Both the position numbers and the translations under genes were made by a program. From Rutpela maculata (taxonomy: Eukaryota > Arthropoda > Insecta > Coleoptera > Cerambycidae), in NCBI GenBank assembly GCA_936432065.2, contig OW386292.2:12864918-12928917 (forward strand): a stretch of 64,000 bases of DNA, read 5' to 3'. The notes below the pieces were generated by a model, which saw only the letters and a program-made list of their open reading frames with translations, was not told where the DNA came from and did no database searches. Shown piece by piece: positions 55,666 to 64,000 of the stretch. Position 1 is the first letter of the stretch. Every line of letters starts with the position of its first letter.

Positions 55666-57394
55666 ATAGTGACCAAGAATTTTTGCGAAGTACTATGCAT
55701 AGGTATGGTTATTGTTTACCGACATCTTATAGCACCTACTTTGTGTTCGTTATTGTATTGTACATATATTTCAAGGTTTTGTATGTGTAAAGTAGGCTAA
55801 TATTTTTCTATATTTTTTTTTTGTCCAAAATTTGCTTCAGCACGTCAAAATACTTCCGAAAAATTAGATCAGAATCTTAGGACAAAACTCGGGACAAAAC
55901 CATTGCCCCTTTTTAGGGAATAAAAGGGGTGGTAACCAAAAACTGATATATTTTTTTTTAATATCAGAATCGGTTTCAACATGTTAAAAAACAGGATTAG
56001 ATTGTTCTGATCAAAAGCGCAGCCCTTTTTTTTGTTGTCTTGTGATTAATGATATTGCTTGTATCGCCATTAAAAAAATTAATTTGATCATTATAAAACT
56101 ACGAAGAAAACTAGAATTGTCTGAACCTTTATGGTTAATTTTGTTGCAATAAATTAAGACAATTAAGATTTGTCATTATTAAAAATATGCCTTTGGTAGA
56201 ATTAAATCATCTTGGTAAAGGACCCCGCACATATTCTTATATGAAATGGCTCTCGGTGAATGTAATAGTATAATATAATTTAATATTTATACAAAAAAAG
56301 CTTAAGAAACAGTAACAAGTTCGAAAATTGAATCGTAGATTGTTTACTTTTCAGTGGCGTTAAACAATTTATTTATATGACTGTTAAAGAAACTACTTTT
56401 ATCATGGGATTCTCACAAGATTGATGCACTCGTCTACAACTTATGCATGAAAAAAGTACTGCTTTACACACTTGTTGCATAAATAAGTAGGTATTTTAAA
56501 ATTATTTAAAACAATTTTTTGGCAATTATTTAACAAATGCATTTTTTCACGCTTCACGGCTCCCAATTGGCGTTTTTTAAAAACGTTTCTTTTTTTGTGA
56601 TCTTTTGAAGCATTCTAATAATTTTTAATTGTTTAATTCTGAAAAACAAATCTTTATAAAAAATTTAAAATGATTTTAAATAGTTTTAAAAAATTGTGTT
56701 AACACCACTGAAGAGTAGGAGAAAAATCTACATTCTAAAACAAATTGTTCTATGACTTGATGCACTTAAACAGTCAACAGTTCAATTTTCGACTTTGTTA
56801 TTGTTTTTTTGGCGTTGTTATAAACGTTCCCACTTGAAATTTGGTGTGATGATTTATTGGGCTTATTTAGCATATTTTTTTATTACATTTTGCAAAAAAA
56901 TCTCGTAATTTTAGAGCGAAATTCAAAAAACCAGGATATTCTAAGATCTCTAGAGGCTTTAAAATTAATCAAGAATATAGACGCTGCGTGAAGTCATTCA
57001 CTCCTAGTTGCATTTTCATTCCCCTTTTTTTCGGCAGTTATATGCTGCATACTCTTATGTTGAAATACTCCCAAATCACCATCTCTGGCAGATTAGACAA
57101 ATCTGATTTTAAATAGCTGGGTTTTAACAGTGTAAACTCAACTTTGAGGCAGGCTTTCGGATTAAATGACAGCACTTTGAGCACATCGGTTCATGTTTAA
57201 AGCAGTATACTTCTGAAACTTATCGGATCGACCTCAAATTTTCCATTCCATTGGAAGCGTGTTTTCGTAAAGTTTTGTTAAAATATATTATTATTTACGC
57301 TATCATAAATTGTTTAATAACTTAACAAATTGATCAAAATAGTTTGCATCTAGTTTTCTTCACAATTTACTATAAAACCAGATTTACTACACTA
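55666..57394. other. long non-coding stretch, nothing recognised
   Basis: AT-rich, no supported frame or repeat boundary. Confidence 0.35.
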
Positions 57395-57396
57395 TA

Positions 57397-58112
57397 CAGG
57401 GTGCGCCACTTAAAACTCCCCAGACTTTTAACTTTTTTATTTTCGAAGCGATGACCATGTTGGGCACATCAACTTATAGACATTTTTAAAGCCTTTAAAT
57501 ATCCATACAGTGATACAGTAATTTTTTTTTTTTTGAATGGTTAAGAAAGGAAACTTAAATTCTTTGAATATTTTTTTACCTCACCCTGTACATGGACTGT
57601 GTTATTGTTTTCTCATAAAGTTTTTTAATTAGCTTCAATTTATGTTATTAAAATAAAAAAACTTAAAAAATAAAAAATTTGCAATTTCCTACTTAGTACA
57701 TTTTAATATAAGTTAGTTTTTAAAAATATTTTTTAAAATTTTTGTTACTGTTTTATTACGTTGAATATTGTTTGTGATATGTCTTTTACAGTTAAAGCAT
57801 AAAATTATTATTTACATTCTTTCAAAGTAATTAAAAAAAAATCAGTTTGGAGTGTTTTTAATTCCTTTCTCTAAAACCAAAAAGAATTTTGAACATGACG
57901 TAATAATATACATTGAAGCTAATTAAAACCTTTATAAGAAAACATTAACGCAGTTCATGTACAGGGTGACGTAAAAAATATTCAAGGAAATTAAGATTTC
58001 TTTCTTAACAATTTTTTCAAAAATTTTTTTTTAAATTCTTTAAAAATATCTACAATGTGCCTTAAAAAATAAGAAAATTACAAGCCTGGGGAGTTTTAAA
58101 TGGTGCACCCCG
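57397..58112. mobile_element. 716-bp long-TIR MITE with TA targets
   Basis: Ends cagggtgcgccacttaaaac and gttttaaatggtgcaccccg (outer bases), TA on both sides. The arms are inverted for about 320 bases (ctccccagactt / aagcctggggag, ttttacctcaccctgtacatg / catgtacagggtgacgtaaa, agcttcaat / attgaagct). Non-coding. Same structural type as family E but different sequence. Confidence 0.85.
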
Positions 58113-58114
58113 TA

Positions 58115-59690
58115 TATGAAATAGACTAATATTTCAATTATTTTCACAGGTTGTGTAACTGATGTTCAAGTAGCAAATGTCAGAGTGACGAAGGCTGACC
58201 AAAGAACGAGTACAATCAGAAACGACCCGAGAAATGCTTAACACTTATTGTAGATACTTAGTTAACTTGAATATAGATTAGTTACACAAAAGACACTAGT
58301 ATTAATCTCTCCTAAATAAAATAAATTAAATGAAATTTGAGCTTTACTAGGAATGCAAGGCAAGGTAGGTAGGTGGGTATACATCATTGGAGAAGAAAAA
58401 ATATCGTATAGCTGCTTTCTAAAGAACATATAGATGACAACGTCGAGGACAACGCCTAATGCCTGGTTTACCTACTGGGATATGCAGAGATTAAGATGGA
58501 ATTGAAACTTTGTTGATACTAATTAACTTAGTTTTAACTGTCATTCAATTCGAGAATCTTTCTTAAGCTAATATATGTTGACAAATCAGACAACCATATC
58601 TTGCATTATATACTTTTTATCTCTTTTTGATGTAGCATGTATTTGTTTTATATACCTACCATAATATTCAAAATAGCACCCTATAGTACTTTTTAAATAT
58701 TGATACTAGAGAACTGGATTCTTGGAGTTAAATATATGAATATAAATTCCTCATGAATTGTCCAGAAAAATTGATATTCTTTAGGAAATAACTGGAGGAG
58801 ACATCAACTTTTATTTTTAAGTAGAATACCTCTGAACATTTTTATAAAGTTAGATAGTTTTATATTTTAAATATAACCATTTTTTACAAAAAAATTTTCA
58901 TTCAAAATATAAAACTACTCGGCTCTCTAAATAAGGTGTCCGACTTAAAAATAAAACTTGGTGTCAACTTCGGTAATTTTCTAAAGAAATATATTTTTCT
59001 GTATAACTTATAAAGGAACTTTATTCATATATCTAACTTTAAAAATCCAATTGTGTAGTATCAATTTTTAAAAAGTGCTGGGATATGCTATTTTGAACAT
59101 ACAGTAGGTAGATAAAATATATACATGCTACATCATAAAGAGATAAAAAGTTTATAACTATTAAGACTACTTCAACTATATATACCGGGCTAACGAGAAC
59201 AATTCGGTCCGATTTCGGATCGGTACGATTTCTACCGATAACACTTTCTATAAACGGAAAGAAGAGATATACAGAACAGATATGCAACAAATTATATAAA
59301 ATTTTAGAAAGAAATGTCGTGATTTGCTAATTAATACATCCGAGGGGTAATGACAAGCATTCCAAAATAGCAACAACTTTGTGAACATTGCCGGTTCAGT
59401 ATCGCCTGTGGATTATTTATTTTCCAGGCATGGCGCCAACGTACTAACACCTCTTTCTTGTTGCTCTTGTTAATTGGCTGTCTATTTTCGTATTGTTAGT
59501 AAATAATTAAAACACATAAAACTAATAAATATCTAGGCAAATATTCCAAGAACTCGATACAAAATTATAAGCATATTCTACCAAAAAAATATGAAACAAG
59601 ATCATGTAAACATATAGCAGGAAATACTCCCTAAGAGAGCTATGGCCTTCCGAACGTGAGGCCTAGAGTGGGTATTAATTTATCATTTCA
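58115..59690. other. long non-coding stretch, nothing recognised
   Basis: AT-rich. The 83-codon minus frame at 59039-59290 shows no motif. Confidence 0.35.
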
Positions 59691-60065
59691 GGAATCTTTT
59701 GCTTAATTGCAAAATTAAGTTACTATGGCAACAATTTACTGGTGTTAATACAGGAAACTCAATACTTACATCACGAAGTAGATTAGTTGCATCCGGTGTT
59801 CCGCAAGGATCTACCATTGGGCCACTTCTTTTTAATGCATTTATTGCGGTTATCTCGATACTTCCGTTATATTCGAAACTGTATATGTACGCTGATGACA
59901 TTCAGTCAATACATAGTTCAATAACGATTTAAGTCTCATATACAAATGGACAATCCCAAATACTCTAAAAGCTAACGAAAGTCAAAATGTTGTTTTTGGA
60001 ACTTATTTACGTTACAAAATAGATCAGTTGCATCGGGTGTTCCACAAAGATTTATCATTGGGCCA
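59690..60065 (+). pseudogene. non-LTR reverse transcriptase fragment with an internal duplication
   Basis: 59690-59930 reads LLNCKIKLLWQQFTGVN, then RLVASGVPQGSTIGPLLFNA, then LYMYADDIQSI, the palm region with catalytic YADD. At about 60000-60065 the nucleotide stretch covering LVASGVPQGSTIGPL occurs again in a different frame (gatcagttgcatcgggtgtt). A family A fragment cuts this off at about 60068. Confidence 0.75.
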
Positions 60066-60068
60066 CTT

Positions 60069-60895
60069 TCTAGTGGAAGTATAGTAACGACAGAAAAAAT
60101 TCTGAAAATTTTTATATTGATCTTATTCCGTTGAAGGGTTGAGGTGTAAATTAGGGTAAATGCGGTTAAATAGGTAAATCAAGCAGGTAAGAGTCCATAA
60201 AGTTACTTCCACATCCAATGGAAGTATAACATAGTAACGAGAAAAAAATTTGAAAATTTTTATCGTTCAAATAGGTTTAGAATGTCATGAAACGTCGAAA
60301 TTTTAAGTTTGAGCGAAAAAAAATTCTGTCTGTCTGTCGGTCTGTCTGTAACTTTTTTTTTGTGCGCACGATTACTCTGGAACCGTTTAAGATATTGACT
60401 TGAAATTTGATACACGTATGTATTTTAACGTCATTTGGAACTAGATTATATTTTCCTGTGATTCCGTTGAAGGGTTGGGGGTAAATTGAGGTAAATGATT
60501 GTAAAATACATAAATCAAGCACGTAAGAGTCCACAAAATTGGTATTTAGTATATAAGAGAGAAGCTATAAGGTCTCAAATTTTTTGGCATTAGCCACCAC
60601 CATTACCACCCCCACCCCATTATTATAGGGGGTGAAAAAAAATTGTGATTTAGTGTGTGTACAAGAACCAAAAACCTCAAGATATTTTTTTACTTCATCC
60701 ACTCCCCACTACCACCTCCCTACCACCACCCCCTACGCCACTATCGATGTGGGACATCGTTTTATGGGACGATTTCAAATATTATATTACTAAAGTTTCA
60801 TAAACAATTATTTCCACACAGAGAATTTTTTCGTTTTGAGAGACTTGGATGGAAATTCTGGATGTGGAAGTAGTGATTCCTTGGGCAGCGGTTTT
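60069..60895 (-). mobile_element. family A elements, copies A6a (partial) and A6b (full)
   Basis: 60069-60202 is a shortened minus-oriented copy: the gtggaagtatagtaacgac end, then a deletion joins it to the ccgttgaagggttg block. 60203-60895 is a nearly full minus-oriented copy from ttacttccacatccaatgga to ggatgtggaagtagtgattc and gggcagcggtttt. A full and a partial copy are thus adjacent in the same orientation. Confidence 0.8.
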
Positions 60896-60902
60896 GGCAT
60901 TT

Positions 60903-61635
60903 AGTGTTTCACTTGAAATGGTAACATCCCAATAACTTTTTTATTTTTTTTTCCGATTTGAATAAAATTTTACTTAAGTATAGAACAAATTAGGATCTCC
61001 TTACGACCAGAAAAACATTCGCCTCCTACAAATGCAAAGCACCTGCGGTACCAAAATATGCGGAGAGAAACAAAAAATCATATTAGGCATTTTTTTATCG
61101 AAAAATTTTGTTAATGAAACTTGTTCAGAATTGTCCAAAAACCATATGCCCAAAATTTAATCAAAATGAAAAAATTGAAAAATTAAGGTTTTAAAAATTT
61201 AAAAAATAATTATTTAAAAAAAAAACTGTAAATTGCTTGACAACTACCTGGGAGCTTGGGTTTTATTTATAACAAGATTGTCGTATTTTTTTTTTCTTTT
61301 ATTATTTTTATTTTCTAAACGAAAAACCCATTAATATGATATTTTCGGACTTTGACATTATTTTAATCATATATATTTTCTTATTTTGATTAAATTTTGG
61401 ATAATTCTGAACAAGTTTCATTAACAAAATTTTCCGATAAAAATATGCCTAATATGATTTTTTTATTTTCTCCCCATATTTTGGTACCACAGGTGGCTTG
61501 GCATTTGTAGGAGGCGAATGTTTTTCTGGTCAAAAGTAGATCCTAATTTGTTATATACTTAAGTAAATTTTATTCAAATCGGAAAAAAAAATAAGAAAGT
61601 TATTGGGCTGTTACTATTTCAAGTGAAACACACTG
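60903..61635. mobile_element. family E long-TIR MITE, copy 2
   Basis: Counterpart of 28601-29319: left tagtgtttcacttgaaatg, right tttcaagtgaaacacactg, and the same internal inverted blocks. It follows family A copy A6b directly. A shorter family A piece (A7) follows it. Confidence 0.8.
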
Positions 61636-61639
61636 TATA

Positions 61640-61785
61640 TAACAGAAGCTAAGGTCTCAAAACATTTTGTTAGCATTAGCCACCCCCATTACCACCCCAT
61701 TATTAAAGGGGGTGAAATTGATTGAATAAAATTGATTTAATGTGTGTACAAGAACCAAGGGTCTCAACAATTTTTTAATAAAAAA
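61640..61785 (-). mobile_element. family A fragment, copy A7
   Basis: Minus-oriented central piece with agaagctaaggtctcaaaac, ttagccacccccattacc and gtgtacaagaaccaa. Both ends are missing. Confidence 0.75.
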
Positions 61786-63028
61786 GAAATAACATTACGG
61801 GTAAAAAAGTTAAACGCACATTTACATCATAAACATTACTTATGTGGCGTCCTCTAGGAACTATTCTAAAAATGAGAGCAGATTTGAATTTCTCACCTTA
61901 AGAAAAACCTACCACCAATTTTCATGGCAATATTTGAAAAATTTCAAAAATTTTGGGAGAACATTGAAAATATAATATTGACTTTAACACCCTGTATATC
62001 TCTGTTAATATCAACTTTTGAACTTAGGAAGGTTTAGCCAAATCGCTATATTTTAATGTCGGAAATTCACTGTTGCTCTATGGACTTGCGGACCACCTGT
62101 ATAAGTATTATCTGCTTTCATTTTTATCCCGTAATATATATATGATAGAAAGAAAAACAGAGAAATTAAGACTTATTTCTCTTATAAAGTTTATGTGGTA
62201 AAGTCTTAACTTTTAACGGTTTCTACGTGCCCCGAAAAACTGTCTCACCCTGAATAGTTTACTATCTGATTTTCACAAAGTGCTATTCGGGCAGAATTAA
62301 CACTTTTCATGACCGTCGACTTCGGACCCAATTATTCCAGCCATCCTCTTCCTAATAAAGTTTCCCGTGATTTCATCACCGAGCGGTGTCATTTGAATGG
62401 AATGGTGTGACCCAACGAACGGGGATATTCCGGGACAGCCAGCGCTAGTCCTCGTAGTCCCAGAGGACCGCAGCAAGGACTTTAAGAATGGTTATATCCC
62501 CGGGGAACAGCACAGCTTAAGTTCCCCGAGGACCTTTGCGTCTTTAATTGTATCCAAACGCACGCGACATAGTACACCGAGCTTATCTGTTCCTTCTTTT
62601 TGTATCGTACGTTTACGGATTAATAGGTTTTGTAGGCCCCTTTTGGGAGATGGATTTTTTGCGAGCGGGTTCGTACAAGGGGGATGCTTGTACCTCTCAA
62701 AACTTAAATCATTAATAATGAAACTAACATTGATGGTATGATTTTTAATACAGACGGGAAATAATAAAAATGCATTACATTTATTACATTTATTATTACT
62801 ATAATATAATTGTTGTTAAAATGTTAAAAAGATGCTGCTTAAACTTTAAAAATGTTTGCACCTAGTGTTGGTGGGGCTATAGATTTTTTTAGTTTGAATT
62901 TATATTCTTACTGTCACCATTTAAATAAAACATGAAAAATTAATGCGGGAGAAAGTAACGAAAGTTGAATAAATGTATAGACAGACATTTAGCTGATTAT
63001 TTATAAAAATAGAAGAAAAACTTATAGA
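61786..63028. other. non-coding; GC-richer open frame at 62397-62741
   Basis: Around 62290-62660 the sequence is less AT-rich and free of obvious repeats. A 114-codon frame (MEWCDPTNGDIPGQPALVLV...) has no domain I recognise. It could be a chance frame in a GC-richer island or a divergent exon. An acaccctgtatatctc motif near 61990 looks like a mariner-type end. Confidence 0.3.
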
Positions 63029-63937
63029 GCGGGAGCTAGGTGGCTTTTTCGGCAGCTCATCGTTTTATGAACTTTGAGATATTTTTATGGTTTAATGGAT
63101 GATAACGATTCATAAAATCGACTTCTGGCGGGGCACCTCCTGTCAGGAGCGTCACGAACACTGTTTAAAAATCAGTGAAATCATGTCATCGTTACAAGGC
63201 TAATTTTTTTTGTGTGTACACATTTTATGTTTAGAATGAATAAAATATGATCGCCAGAAAGTGTGGGCCGTCAGGAGGCGCAGCCAGAAAGGTAATAATA
63301 ATACAATACATCTGAGGCACGGTACGGAGTCAAGTTAGCCGAAAGTGTTAAGTTCCTGTATATTTAAGAGCCTATGGTACTTTTGTTGACACTAAGAACT
63401 TTACGGAGAGGCTATTCTATTATTGAAGGAGCTTATATTTACGTTTTAAAAAGGAGCCAAAACTTGTAACGATGAGTTTAGAGTTCTGAGATGAAATATG
63501 CGAAAAAAAATCCAATTTTCTTCAAAAATCCTAAACATTTTCTGTCTGGCTAGCCTTACTGACGGGAGTTTCTTTCTGAGAATTTTTTTCTGTGTTCAAA
63601 ACATTTAAATAAACATGCTCAACCTTAAAAAAGTTTGTAAAGATGATGTTATATAACTCCGTTTTTTACCTCTTTGACCTTTCTGGTTGCGCCCCTGATG
63701 GCCCACACTTTCTGGCGATCTTATTTTATTCATTCTAAACATAGAATGTGTACACACCCAAAAAATTGGCTTTGTAACGATGATATAATTTGATTTTTAT
63801 ATCTTGAACCATGGCCAATTCGACGGGCTGACATATGCCAGAAGTCTATTTTGTCGTTATTTAAGTTCGATAGAATTAATCAGCGCATAGAAAATGCTTG
63901 TAACGATGAGTGTCCGAAAAAGCCACTTAGCTCCCGC
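63029..63937. mobile_element. 909-bp foldback element with ~290-bp arms
   Basis: Ends gcgggagctaggtggctttt and aaaagccacttagctcccgc differ at one position. The arms continue through gatcgccagaaagtgtgggc and agccagaaaggt at the inner end, mirrored by acctttctggttgcgcc and cccacactttctggcgatc. The loop is about 370 bases. Non-coding. It is the last complete feature of the window. Confidence 0.85.
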
Positions 63938-64000
63938 ACCATTACCCATCCACCGGAAAACAAAAGTATAACAAAATTATTGTAAAACACTTTTTCGGTT

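Noticed and set aside
62397..62741. 114-codon GC-richer frame as a host exon
   Set aside because: No domain recognised and no paired splice sites seen; kept only as a note on the region.

Overview
The window is AT-rich eukaryotic DNA, almost certainly from an insect or close arthropod relative with a large, transposon-filled genome. The evidence is spliced exons of animal genes, remains of Jockey-type and Penelope-type retroelements, mariner-like and hAT-like DNA transposons, and many short inverted-repeat (MITE-like) elements. Nothing bacterial is present: no operons, ribosome-binding sites, CRISPR arrays or origins. Almost all open reading frames over 60 codons are chance openings in AT-rich DNA or shadows of transposon remains.

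Host genes are sparse. On the minus strand, one exon at 8480-8675 has good splice sites and encodes the first LIM zinc-finger domain of a Lim1 (LHX1/5-type) homeobox gene. On the plus strand, one exon at 3300-3474 with canonical splice sites encodes 58 residues clearly related to clathrin heavy chain but too diverged for the usual orthologue. A broken THAP-type zinc finger lies near 55.4-55.7 kb. A U1 snRNA-like sequence (43186-43334) keeps its Sm site but has a damaged 5' end. Two GC-richer, repeat-free stretches (40.79-41.40 kb and 53.87-54.40 kb) could be regulatory sequence, which is unproven.

Layout: 0-3.2 kb holds a foldback, short tandem repeats, a dispersed repeat, a 122-bp tandem array and a polypurine minisatellite. 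3.3-9.3 kb holds the clathrin-like exon, a Jockey fragment, a decayed hAT transposase with a MITE inside, the Lim1 exon and a mariner fragment. 9.4-15.3 kb holds an element with 12-bp terminal inverted repeats (TIRs) and a tRNA-like segment, a Penelope-like RT relic and a family A repeat. 15.5-18.1 kb is a rearranged mariner-like element with two oppositely oriented transposase relics. 18-41 kb holds MITEs, nested family A copies, Jockey fragments and a hAT-type element with a perfect 8-bp target duplication. 41.9-47.0 kb is a large inverted-repeat element carrying the U1-like sequence, invaded by a retrotransposon that itself holds further insertions. 47.9-49.3 kb is a 1.38-kb TIR element with an uninterrupted reading frame of an unfamiliar protein. 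49.4-64 kb holds Jockey fragments and several large foldback elements.

The best candidates for something undescribed are the 47,891-49,269 element with its 172-codon frame, the U1-bearing inverted-repeat element, the diverged clathrin-like exon and the abundant ~690-bp family A.
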